From NCBI RefSeq assembly GCF_023205095.1, contig NZ_CP046242.1, positions 62,001-126,000 of the forward strand: a DNA stretch of 64,000 bases, given 5' to 3'. Under the pieces are notes generated by a model, which was not told the DNA's origin, made no database searches, and was given only the letters and a program-made list of their open reading frames with translations. The position numbers and the translations under genes are program-made. Below are positions 8,894 to 17,316 of this stretch, one piece after another (the stretch's first letter is position 1; every line of letters begins with the position of its first letter). This DNA is from Bizionia sp. M204 (GTDB lineage Bacteria > Bacteroidota > Bacteroidia > Flavobacteriales > Flavobacteriaceae).

Positions 8894-10825
8894 TTAATTA
8901 CTGGTGTGTAATTTGCTTTTTAATTTTTCTACTTCTTCTGGTGGAATTGGTTGAAAAGTGGATTGCCTATTAATTTTAAACGGCGCGCCAGAATATGGTT
9001 TCAAATATTCATGTTCCAAACTATAGGTTAAAATCCAATCTTGTAAATCGGTTCTTGTAATAGTTTCATTAATATATTTTTCAATCATTAAGCTGGCAAT
9101 TTTTCCTGCATAAGTAGAACCGTAATGGCCATTTTCCACAAAAACAGCAATGGCAATTTTAGGGTCATCTTTAGGTGCGAATGCTATAAATAAGGAATGA
9201 TCTGTTAATTGTGTGCGTTTGCCTTCAATGATGGCGAAATTTTCAGCCGTTCCCGTTTTTCCACAAATTTCAATACCTGGAACGCGGAGTGAACGTGCTG
9301 TTCCGTTGTTTTCATATACGTCAAATAAGCCCTCTACTACAGGTTCAAAATGTTTTTTATCAATTGTTGTATAGTTTGGTGTGGTAAATTTCGGATCTAA
9401 TTTTTGACCTTCAATATGTTTAATGATATGTGGTGTGTAATAAAACCCTCGATTGGCTATAGCAGCTGTCATATTTGCTAAATGTACAGGTGTGACTAAA
9501 ATTTCACCTTGACCAATGGAGTTTGAAATAATAGTTGTTGCGCCCCAATTAAAATCAGGGTACCATTTGTCATAATACGCACCATCTGGGATATTTCCTT
9601 TTTTTCCAATAGGTAAATCGGTACCTAAAAACTGTCCCAATCCAAAGCTTTTTACATGCTCGCTCCAGATATCCATAGCTTTGCTAGAATTAGGAACAAT
9701 ATCCAAACTGCGTCTGAAAATAGTGGCGAAATAGGAGTTACAAGATTTAGAAATTCCAGAAATTAAATCGCGATTCCCTCCACCACAGTGGCAACCCATA
9801 GTGCCACGACGACCATAATGATAAACACCAGAGCAAAACACATTGGTTTGCGGTGTAATTACACCTTCTTGTAAAGCGGTTAAGGCTACAATAGCCTTAA
9901 AAGGTGAACCAGGTTCGTGAACGCGCAAAAGTCCTTTATCTATTAAAGGTAAGTGGATACTGTCATTATATAATCTGGTGTAATTTCTAGAACGTTTTCG
10001 ACCAACCAATAAATTTGGATCATATGAAGGCGCTGATACCAAAGCTAAAATTTCACCTGTTTTTGGTTCTAAAGCAACAATTCCACCACGCTTATTGGAC
10101 ATGAGTAATTCGCCATATTCCTGTAATCGTTGGTCAATAGTAATGGTAATGTCTTTACCTTGTTTGGGTATGGTATCGTGTTTTCCGTCTTGATAGGGAC
10201 CAATGTCCCGATTGAAACGGTCTTTTTGGATGAATTTAATACCTTTAACACCACGCAACTCTTCTTCATAAGATAATTCTACACCTTGTTTTCCAATTAA
10301 ATCGCCCATAATATAGTACGGATTCTTTTCAATCTGGCTTGGTGTCGCTTCAGCAATAAAGCCTAAAACATTGGCTCCAACCGTTGTTTGATAATCACGA
10401 AGCAATCGTTTTTGGATATAGAATCCTTCGTATTTTCGCATTTTCTCCTGTAAAACCGCATAATCCTCTTTAGATAAATGGGCTATAAAAACAGAGGGTA
10501 ATCTAGGCGAATAATTATAAGCACGTTTATAGGTTTTTAAAAATTGTTCCTTGGTTATTTTTAAAAGTGAACAAAATTCGGTTGTATCTAAAGGTTTTAC
10601 GTCACGAGGAATAACCATCACATCATAGGATGGTTGATTGCCTACTAAAAGTTTGTTATTTCTATCATAAACAAAGCCACGTTTGGGGTAATCGTATACT
10701 TTACGGATAGCATTGTCATTTAGGATATCATGCGCTTCTGCTGAATATATCTGCAAATAGAATAGCCTACCAATAAAAGTAAAGCCTACAATAATGATAA
10801 TAAAAAAGAGTAAAAATTGTCGCAT
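8894..10825 (-). CDS. mrdA: Penicillin-binding protein 2, elongasome transpeptidase
   Basis: This is a class B penicillin-binding protein of 643 residues with an N-terminal membrane anchor (about 3-20), a pedestal domain and a transpeptidase domain. The active-site motifs are GSPFK (Ser307 of SxxK), SCN in SKSCNSY, and KTG in ICGKTGTAEN. It crosslinks peptidoglycan during cell elongation together with RodA. It overlaps mreD by one base. A pair of Cys residues in YGRRGTMGCHCGGG lies in the transpeptidase domain. The family assignment is secure. Confidence 0.95.
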   Translation of the reverse strand: MRQFLLFFIIIIVGFTFIGRLFYLQIYSAEAHDILNDNAIRKVYDYPKRGFVYDRNNKLLVGNQPSYDVMVIPRDVKPLDTTEFCSLLKITKEQFLKTYKRAYNYSPRLPSVFIAHLSKEDYAVLQEKMRKYEGFYIQKRLLRDYQTTVGANVLGFIAEATPSQIEKNPYYIMGDLIGKQGVELSYEEELRGVKGIKFIQKDRFNRDIGPYQDGKHDTIPKQGKDITITIDQRLQEYGELLMSNKRGGIVALEPKTGEILALVSAPSYDPNLLVGRKRSRNYTRLYNDSIHLPLIDKGLLRVHEPGSPFKAIVALTALQEGVITPQTNVFCSGVYHYGRRGTMGCHCGGGNRDLISGISKSCNSYFATIFRRSLDIVPNSSKAMDIWSEHVKSFGLGQFLGTDLPIGKKGNIPDGAYYDKWYPDFNWGATTIISNSIGQGEILVTPVHLANMTAAIANRGFYYTPHIIKHIEGQKLDPKFTTPNYTTIDKKHFEPVVEGLFDVYENNGTARSLRVPGIEICGKTGTAENFAIIEGKRTQLTDHSLFIAFAPKDDPKIAIAVFVENGHYGSTYAGKIASLMIEKYINETITRTDLQDWILTYSLEHEYLKPYSGAPFKINRQSTFQPIPPEEVEKLKSKLHTSN

Positions 10826-11328
10826 TAAGTTTTCCTACTGAATAAAATGGTTGTTATTAAACACAGTATAATAGTGAATATACTTGAAAATAACGTTTTT
10901 TGAAGCACCAAAATTATATCATTAAAGTTAAATATTTCTAAAGCGAATAGAATGAAGTGGTGAATGAAAGTTAAAATGATAAAATAAATGACTTTGGCTC
11001 CAAAATCTACATTTTTAAACTTAATAGTGTGATGCTCATAAACAGAGCCAAAACAGAATTTAAGTACAACAGGTCTTATAAAAGCTATAGTTACTGCTGC
11101 AGCTGCATGAACGCCTCCAGAATCTGAAAACATATCTATTGTTAATCCTAGTGCAAAACTTAATAAAAGAAAAACAAGTCGGTTATTGTTTACAGGAAAT
11201 AACAAGATAAAAATAACATATATATACGGATTTATTGACCCTAAAAAGTTAATATGGTTAAACACCAAAACTTGCGCCAACACAAGCACAATAAACTGAA
11301 CGCTATATAAAAGGACGTTATTATTCAT
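10825..11328 (-). CDS. mreD: Rod shape-determining protein MreD
   Basis: MreD is a small integral membrane protein of the elongasome; this one has 167 residues and about five membrane spans. Sequence conservation in the family is low. The call rests on size, topology and its place between mreC (eight-base overlap) and mrdA (one-base overlap). Confidence 0.88.
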   Translation of the reverse strand: MNNNVLLYSVQFIVLVLAQVLVFNHINFLGSINPYIYVIFILLFPVNNNRLVFLLLSFALGLTIDMFSDSGGVHAAAAVTIAFIRPVVLKFCFGSVYEHHTIKFKNVDFGAKVIYFIILTFIHHFILFALEIFNFNDIILVLQKTLFSSIFTIILCLITTILFSRKT

Positions 11329-12145
11329 TGCTAGGTTTTAGTAAACTGTTTATTTCAGGCTTATCAACATTTTCTATAATGTACACATATTCAATATCGG
11401 TCATGTCATTAAAAAGCTGGACGTCTATGGTATAGAAATTTTCGGCTACATCTAGTCTAAAATCTTGAATCGTTCCAACGGGAATTCCTTTTGGAAAAAT
11501 TACCGAACGGCCCGAAGTTACAATAGTATCGCCTTTTTTTAAGGGTGCAATTTTAGAAATTTCATTTAACTGCACAACATGAGGTGATTTGGTGTCCCAC
11601 ATTAATGACCCAAAATGATTGGAGTTTTTTAATTGAGCACTAATTTTAATATTAGTATTTAATATGGATAAAACCGTTGCGAACTTATTACTGGTTTGAT
11701 CTACTATTCCTAAAATTCCATTTGGTGTAATAACCCCGAAATCCTGTTGAATGCTGTCGCGTTTTCCGCGATTAATAAGTAAGACATTGTTTTTTACTGA
11801 ATAACTATTTTTTATTACACGCGCCGTTGTAAACTTATAATTAACACCCGAATAAATACTATCGGATATAAAACTAGAATTAATAGTATCGTGTGGTGTG
11901 TGTAAAACAGAATTTAAACGCGCATTTTCTTCTTGTAAAAGTTGATTTTGCGATTCTAAATTGAAATATACGGTTAAGTTATTTACGGAATTATAAACAC
12001 CTCCCGTAACAAAATTAGCCGAATTTATAAACTTACTTTTATGATAAGAATGCGATTGAATTGTAAAAATAACGGCAATAAAAAGCAACAGCAAATACAA
12101 CAAAAAAGTTTTGTTTCTTAAAAAGAATTTAATGATTTGTTGCAT
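11321..12145 (-). CDS. mreC: Rod shape-determining protein MreC
   Basis: This 274-residue protein has an N-terminal membrane segment (about 12-28), a short coiled coil (about 62-82, ESQNQLLQEENARLNSVL) and a periplasmic beta domain. The conserved stretch NNVLLINRGKRDSIQQDFGVITPNGILGIV is typical of MreC. It links MreB and MreD inside to PBP2 outside. The gene is 11 bases after mreB. Confidence 0.93.
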   Translation of the reverse strand: MQQIIKFFLRNKTFLLYLLLLFIAVIFTIQSHSYHKSKFINSANFVTGGVYNSVNNLTVYFNLESQNQLLQEENARLNSVLHTPHDTINSSFISDSIYSGVNYKFTTARVIKNSYSVKNNVLLINRGKRDSIQQDFGVITPNGILGIVDQTSNKFATVLSILNTNIKISAQLKNSNHFGSLMWDTKSPHVVQLNEISKIAPLKKGDTIVTSGRSVIFPKGIPVGTIQDFRLDVAENFYTIDVQLFNDMTDIEYVYIIENVDKPEINSLLKPSNE

Positions 12146-12156
12146 GAGTTAGTATG

Positions 12157-13185
12157 CTATTTTATCAAGACGCTTTTAAACTTTGATAAATTTTTAAGCG
12201 TGATACCTGTTCCCCGAACTACTGCACGTAAAGGATCTTCAGCAATGTACACTGGTAAATCCGTTTTCTGTGATAAACGCTTATCTAATCCGCGAAGCAT
12301 AGAACCACCACCAGCTAAATAAATACCTGTATTATAAATATCGGCAGCTAATTCTGGGGGCGTTTGAGATAGTGTTTCCATAACAGCATCTTCAATACGC
12401 AAAATAGATTTATCAAGCGCTTTAGCAATTTCACGGTAGGAAATTTGAACTTGTTTTGGTTTACCTGTTAGTAAATCACGACCTTGAACACTCATGTCTT
12501 CTGGAGGTAATTCTAAATCTTCGGTAGCAGCACCAATTTGAATTTTTATCTTTTCGGCAGTACGTTCACCCACATATAAATTATGTTGTGTACGCATGTA
12601 ATAAATTATGTCATTGGTGAAAACATCACCAGCAATTTTAACCGATTTGTCACAAACAATACCACCCAAAGCAATTACGGCAATTTCGGTAGTACCACCA
12701 CCTATATCTACAATCATGTTTCCTTTGGGTTGCATAATATCTACTCCAATACCAATAGCGGCTGCCATAGGTTCATGAATTAAGTATACTTCTTTACCGT
12801 TAACACGCTCACAAGATTCCTTAACCGCACGCATTTCTACTTCTGTAATCCCCGAAGGAATACAAACTACCATACGCAAGGATGGTGGGAATAATTTTTT
12901 CTTAAGGGCAGGGATATTTTTTATAAACAGACTAATCATTTGCTCACTGGCATCAAAATCTGCAATTACACCATCTTTTAATGGCCTAATAGTTTTAATG
13001 TTTTCATGAGTTTTTCCTTGCATCATGCTGGCTTCTTTTCCAACGGCAATTATTTTTCCAGAAATTCTATCACGTGCAACAATAGACGGACTATCCACAA
13101 CCACCTTGTCATTATGAATAATAAGGGTGTTTGCAGTACCTAAATCTATTGCAATTTCTTCAGTTAAGAAGTCAAAAAATCCCAT
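12157..13185 (-). CDS. mreB: Actin-like cell shape protein MreB
   Basis: MreB is a bacterial actin that guides the elongasome. The protein has 342 residues and the expected ATP-binding motifs: phosphate 1 (AIDLGTANTLI), phosphate 2 (IVDIGGGTTEIAV) and the adenosine motif (GIYLAGGGSMLRGLD). It leads the mreBCD-mrdA-rodA operon. A gap of about 160 bases separates it from purH upstream. Confidence 0.97.
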   Translation of the reverse strand: MGFFDFLTEEIAIDLGTANTLIIHNDKVVVDSPSIVARDRISGKIIAVGKEASMMQGKTHENIKTIRPLKDGVIADFDASEQMISLFIKNIPALKKKLFPPSLRMVVCIPSGITEVEMRAVKESCERVNGKEVYLIHEPMAAAIGIGVDIMQPKGNMIVDIGGGTTEIAVIALGGIVCDKSVKIAGDVFTNDIIYYMRTQHNLYVGERTAEKIKIQIGAATEDLELPPEDMSVQGRDLLTGKPKQVQISYREIAKALDKSILRIEDAVMETLSQTPPELAADIYNTGIYLAGGGSMLRGLDKRLSQKTDLPVYIAEDPLRAVVRGTGITLKNLSKFKSVLIK

Positions 13186-13344
13186 GTGCTTAAGTCGTTT
13201 ATTTGAGGGTTGTTAATCAAATCTTGTAAATGTAATAAAAGTATTGCAATTATTATCTGTGGTTTACTTATTGGATGATTTTTATATCTGTTTTTATTTG
13301 AAATTTCGTTGAAAGCAATACTGATTTTCACTTTCATAAAAATA

Positions 13345-14877
13345 CTAATGTTTAAAATGACGTGTTCCTGTCATAACCATGGACACATTATTTTCATTAC
13401 AATAATCCACACTTAACTGATCCTTTATAGAACCACCTGGTTGAATGACCGCTGAAATTCCTGCATTATCGGCAATTTCAACACAATCAGGGAATGGGAA
13501 AAAAGCATCACTTGCCATAACCGCACCTTTTAAATCGAAATTAAAAGATTGTGCCTTGTGAATAGCTTGATTTAAAGCGTCCACACGACTGGTTTGTCCG
13601 GTTCCACTAGCGCATAATTGCTTATTTTTTGCTAAAACGATGGTGTTAGATTTAGTGTGCTTACAAATTTTAGATGCAAATATTAAATCTTCTAACTCAC
13701 TTTCGCTTGGTTTATTGTTAGTGGCATAGGTTAAATTCTCAATAGTGTCTGTTAAACTATCGCGTTCTTGAACTAAAACACCATTTAAACAGGTTCTCAC
13801 AATAGTTTTTGGAAGTTCAATATCGTTTTGCGTTAATAAAATACGGTTCTTTTTACCTTTTAAAATTTCTAAAGCAGATTCAGAAAAAGAAGGTGCAATA
13901 ACCACTTCGCAAAATAAACTATGGATTTCAGTTGCCGTTGCTTGGTCAATTTCCGTATTGCAGATTAAAATGCCTCCAAATGCCGAAACAGGGTCTCCAG
14001 CTAAAGCATCTGTATACGCTTGTTTTACGGTATTTCTTTGCGCAAAACCACAGGCGTTATTGTGTTTTAAAATAGCAAACGTTGGCGCTTCACCTTTAAA
14101 TTCATTCATTAAATTTACAGCTGCATCTACATCTAATAAGTTGTTGTAGCTTAATTCTTTGCCATGAAGCTTGGTAAACATAGCGTCAAAATTGCCGAAG
14201 AAAAATCCTTTTTGGTGTGGGTTTTCGCCATAACGCAAAACTTGACCATTGTTTTCGCTTAATTTAAAACTGGCAATCTCATGATCTTGGTTGAAATAAT
14301 TAAAAATAGCCGAATCGTAATGAGATGATACATTGAAGGATTTTGCTGCAAAACGTTTTCTGTCTGCTTCCGTTGTTTCTCCTTTTTGAGTTTCAAGTAA
14401 CTCTAAAAATTCCTTATAATCATTTACAGAAGCCACGCAAACTACATCGGCATAATTTTTAGCTGCAGCGCGGATAAGTGAAATACCACCAATATCAATC
14501 TTTTCAATAATATCTTGTGTGTCGGCACCTGAAGCTACCGTTTTTTCAAAGGGATATAAATCTACAATGACTAGATCTATTTGCGGAATATTAAATTCAG
14601 CCAATTCTGCAACATCACTTGTATTATTTTGTCTGTTTAAAATACCGCCAAAAACTTTTGGGTGTAATGTTTTTACGCGACCTCCCAAAATAGATGGGTA
14701 GGAGGTTACATCTTCAACAGGAACGACAGGAATGCCTAGATCCTTAATGAATTTTTCGGTTCCTCCTGTGGAGTATATCGTAACGTTTTGTTGGTGTAAT
14801 GTTTTTACAATTGGCGCTAACCCGTCTTTACTGAAAACAGAAATTAATGCCGATTTAATAGTTTTAGTTGTACTCAT
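13345..14877 (-). CDS. purH: Bifunctional AICAR transformylase / IMP cyclohydrolase
   Basis: PurH carries out the last two steps of IMP synthesis. The 510-residue protein has the N-terminal cyclohydrolase domain (SALISVFSKDGLAPIV, STGGTEKFI, GGRVKTLHPKVFGGIL) and the C-terminal transformylase domain (LRYGENPHQKG, ILKHNNACGFA, VMASDAFFPFPD, VIQPGGSIKDQ). A minus-strand TACTTTTG -7 element lies at 14902-14909, 25 bases before the start codon. It sits directly upstream of mreB, the usual flavobacterial order. Confidence 0.96.
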   Translation of the reverse strand: MSTTKTIKSALISVFSKDGLAPIVKTLHQQNVTIYSTGGTEKFIKDLGIPVVPVEDVTSYPSILGGRVKTLHPKVFGGILNRQNNTSDVAELAEFNIPQIDLVIVDLYPFEKTVASGADTQDIIEKIDIGGISLIRAAAKNYADVVCVASVNDYKEFLELLETQKGETTEADRKRFAAKSFNVSSHYDSAIFNYFNQDHEIASFKLSENNGQVLRYGENPHQKGFFFGNFDAMFTKLHGKELSYNNLLDVDAAVNLMNEFKGEAPTFAILKHNNACGFAQRNTVKQAYTDALAGDPVSAFGGILICNTEIDQATATEIHSLFCEVVIAPSFSESALEILKGKKNRILLTQNDIELPKTIVRTCLNGVLVQERDSLTDTIENLTYATNNKPSESELEDLIFASKICKHTKSNTIVLAKNKQLCASGTGQTSRVDALNQAIHKAQSFNFDLKGAVMASDAFFPFPDCVEIADNAGISAVIQPGGSIKDQLSVDYCNENNVSMVMTGTRHFKH

Positions 14878-14989
14878 GTGTGTTGTGTTGTTTTATGCCT
14901 GCAAAAGTAGGGAATTACATTAAAAAAAGTGGTTGTGTTTTGGTTTAAAACACAACTGTTTTTCAACTTAAAAAGGAAGTTATTAACAG

Positions 14990-15445
14990 TTATAAAATTG
15001 TAGCAACTTTTTTGCAAACAAACTCCAAAAAGCGTTCATCCATTTCTGTAAACGGATCGGGTGTATTGGAATCGATATCAATTTGTCCAATATTCTGACT
15101 ATTTACAAAAATAGGGACTACAATTTCAGCCTTTACGGTTAGGCTGCACGCAATATAATTATCTTGAGCAGACACATCGGGAACCACAAAGTTCTGATTA
15201 CTAATAGCAACTTGACCACAAATACCTTTTCCAAACGGAATAATGGTATGATCTGTAGGTTCACCAACATAAGGGCCTAATTTTAATTCGTTTTTATCAC
15301 CATTTTTAAAATAAAAACCAACCCAATTATAATAGGGTATTTCTTTTTCAAGTAAAGCACAAATAGCTAATAGTCTGTCATCTACAGATGTTTCTGTTTG
15401 TTGAATAATTTCAGTTACAGCAGGTTTTAATTCTTGGAGTGTCAT
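14990..15445 (-). CDS. GAF-domain protein related to free methionine-(R)-sulfoxide reductase
   Basis: I take ATG at 15445 as the start (151 residues). A longer reading from TTG at 15466 overlaps a TACTTTTG promoter element (15465-15472 region, minus strand) and would start before the likely transcript. The GAF fold shows NWVGFYF, IPFGKGICGQVA, NYIACSLTVKAEIVVPIF and GQIDIDSNTPDPFTEMDE, the pattern of fRMsr proteins (MsrC/YebR). Of the three Cys of that family, those at Cys76 and Cys100 are kept, but the first is replaced by Asp65. Repair of free methionine sulfoxide is therefore possible but not certain. Confidence 0.8.
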   Translation of the reverse strand: MTLQELKPAVTEIIQQTETSVDDRLLAICALLEKEIPYYNWVGFYFKNGDKNELKLGPYVGEPTDHTIIPFGKGICGQVAISNQNFVVPDVSAQDNYIACSLTVKAEIVVPIFVNSQNIGQIDIDSNTPDPFTEMDERFLEFVCKKVATIL

Positions 15446-15539
15446 TAGTTTTTTAAGTTTCCGCAAAAGTATTTAAATTGCAATGATTTATACGTGTCAA
15501 TTTGTATAACTTTAACAACGAAATGACTAAAATTTTAGC

Positions 15540-16088
15540 GTGAAAAAACTACTTCAAAAATACAAATCGGTTATTAGATTTATACTCACGTTTTTGTTGG
15601 TTTATGCGGTTATGACGTTTGGGTATAAATTTTATTTGCAATTATCAACCGGTGCGGTTTATTATCCGGATTATATGACACATATTGTGGCGCAACAAAG
15701 TGCGGATTTGCTGCAAACATTGGGTTATGAGGCGCAGGTGTTGCCACATCCAGATGAAGCGTCCATGAAACTTTTTATCAATGAGAAATATGTAGCACGT
15801 GTTATTGAAGGCTGTAATTCCGTAAGTGTTATCATTCTGTTTATGGCATTTATTCTAGCGTTTTCAGGTCGTTTTAAAACAACTATTATTTACCTTTTAG
15901 CTGGAAGCGTTTTGATTTATGTTGTTAATTTATTTCGTGTGGTGATACTTTCAGTTGGGTTATTCCATTATCCATGGCGAAAAGATATTTTGCATACCGT
16001 TATTTTTCCTGCCATTATTTATGGTATGGTGTGTTTGCTTTGGGTAGTTTGGGTTAACCGATTTTCAAAAATAGCTTCCAACAAATGA
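15540..16088 (+). CDS. xrtF: Exosortase family protein XrtF
   Basis: This is a 182-residue membrane protein with a GTG start and several membrane spans. The exosortase catalytic triad is visible: Cys92 (EGCNSVS), Arg133 (NLFRVV) and His152 (LHTVIFP). Exosortases are thought to process secreted proteins with C-terminal sorting signals. The XrtF branch is restricted to Flavobacteriia, and its substrates are not firmly known. It overlaps its partner gene by four bases (ATGA). Confidence 0.9.
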   Translation: MKKLLQKYKSVIRFILTFLLVYAVMTFGYKFYLQLSTGAVYYPDYMTHIVAQQSADLLQTLGYEAQVLPHPDEASMKLFINEKYVARVIEGCNSVSVIILFMAFILAFSGRFKTTIIYLLAGSVLIYVVNLFRVVILSVGLFHYPWRKDILHTVIFPAIIYGMVCLLWVVWVNRFSKIASNK

Positions 16089-16519
16089 GTAAAGCATTAA
16101 CTTATTTAACTATTGGAGTTTTAGCTACACTGTTAGTGTTAATCCGTGTATTTGAGCAACAGTTGTTTTACGATCCGTTTTTAGCATTTTTTCAAAACGA
16201 TTATCTTTATATTGATTCACCAAGACGTGAAGTGTTTAAGCTCACCGCTTTTACCAGTTTGCGTTTTCTATTGAATACGGTTCTGTCTCTAGGTATTTTA
16301 TTTGCCATTTTTAAAGATGTCAGCGTGCTTAAATTTTCGTTATTAATTTATGGTGCTGCTTATCTGATTCTTATTTTATTGTTTTTGTATTTTGTAATCA
16401 ATCCGAAACAAGAGGATTATTATTTGTTTTTTAATACGCGACGCTTTTTAATTCAGCCACTTATTCTTTTACTTCTTATTCCGGCTTTTTTCTATCATAA
16501 GAAGAATACCGCGCATTAA
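16085..16519 (+). CDS. Exosortase F system-associated membrane protein
   Basis: This 144-residue protein has about four membrane segments and the stretch DYLYIDSPRREVFKLTAFTSLRFLLNT, which I associate with the companion protein of XrtF. It starts within the xrtF stop codon (ATGA), so translation is coupled. It may hold or guide the exosortase; no reaction is known. Confidence 0.85.
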   Translation: MSKALTYLTIGVLATLLVLIRVFEQQLFYDPFLAFFQNDYLYIDSPRREVFKLTAFTSLRFLLNTVLSLGILFAIFKDVSVLKFSLLIYGAAYLILILLFLYFVINPKQEDYYLFFNTRRFLIQPLILLLLIPAFFYHKKNTAH

Positions 16520-16556
16520 TCAAGCTTAAAAATTATTTTATCAAACACATTTATTG

Positions 16557-16564
16557 TAAATTTG
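16557..16564 (+). promoter_or_regulatory. Promoter -7 element of the HYC_CC_PP/HMA/TonB receptor group (TAAATTTG)
   Basis: TAAATTTG at 16557-16564 fits TAnnTTTG and precedes the ATG at 16580. It overlaps a possible TTG start at 16562, which argues against that longer reading. Confidence 0.5.
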
Positions 16565-16579
16565 CAGCACAATTACGGT

Positions 16580-16981
16580 ATGATAAAAACCTTTATATAT
16601 AAAACATTTTCTGCTAGCATGGCTTTGTTAGTCTTATTTTCAACGGTATCTTTTACTGTTGAAAAGCATTTTTGTGGTGATGTTTTAATTGATGCAGCCG
16701 TTTTTGATACCGCTGAAAAATGCACATCAGACAGTTATGAGCTAAAAGCAGCTATGGATTGCTGTAAAGACACGATTGATGTTATAAAAGGTCAAGATGA
16801 ATTAAGCGTAAAAACGTTCAATGACCTCGATTTTGATCAGCAGTTATTTATAGCGACTTATGCGCATACTTACTTAAATTTATTTGAAGGTTTACCACAA
16901 TTGGTTATTCCTCATGAAAACTATTCTCCTCCCAACTTGATTTTCGATATTCAGATTCTGGATCAAGTTTTCATCATTTGA
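16580..16981 (+). CDS. HYC_CC_PP family secreted protein
   Basis: I choose ATG at 16580 (133 residues) because an earlier TTG at 16562 lies inside a promoter element. A hydrophobic leader is followed by VEKHFCGD, then MDCCKD and later NYSPPNL. These are the H-x-C, CC and PP marks that give the HYC_CC_PP family its name. The function is unknown, but the conserved Cys and His suggest metal binding, and the downstream genes (HMA chaperone, TonB receptor, HMA protein) support this. It is probably exported to the periplasm. Confidence 0.8.
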   Translation: MIKTFIYKTFSASMALLVLFSTVSFTVEKHFCGDVLIDAAVFDTAEKCTSDSYELKAAMDCCKDTIDVIKGQDELSVKTFNDLDFDQQLFIATYAHTYLNLFEGLPQLVIPHENYSPPNLIFDIQILDQVFII

Positions 16982-17105
16982 TTATTTAACGATTTTTATT
17001 TTGTGAGTTTTTCCTCATAAAAACCCTATTGGTTTTGTGTGTCAGTGGCTTCATTGATTAACAAAACAACTTATAAATACGTTAAATTTTAATTCGATAT
17101 TAATA

Positions 17106-17315
17106 ATGATACATACATATACCATTTCAGGGATGACCTGCAATGGCTGTGAAAATTTAGTGGAAGATGCGCTAATAAAGCTGGATGCCATTCAAGATGT
17201 TCAAGTCCATATAGAAGCTTCAGAAGCAAGCATGACATTGAAAAAAGAGATAGGCTTGTCCACATTACAAGAGGCACTTCCGAAACAGTTCACCATCAAA
17301 CCAAATCTTTCTTAA
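17106..17315 (+). CDS. HMA-domain metal chaperone (CopZ-like)
   Basis: This 69-residue cytoplasmic protein is a single heavy-metal-associated domain with the metal-binding loop GMTCNGC near residues 9-15. Such proteins carry Cu(I) or a similar ion. It is one base from the start of the TonB receptor gene, so the two are clearly co-transcribed. Confidence 0.88.
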   Translation: MIHTYTISGMTCNGCENLVEDALIKLDAIQDVQVHIEASEASMTLKKEIGLSTLQEALPKQFTIKPNLS

Positions 17316-17316
17316 T

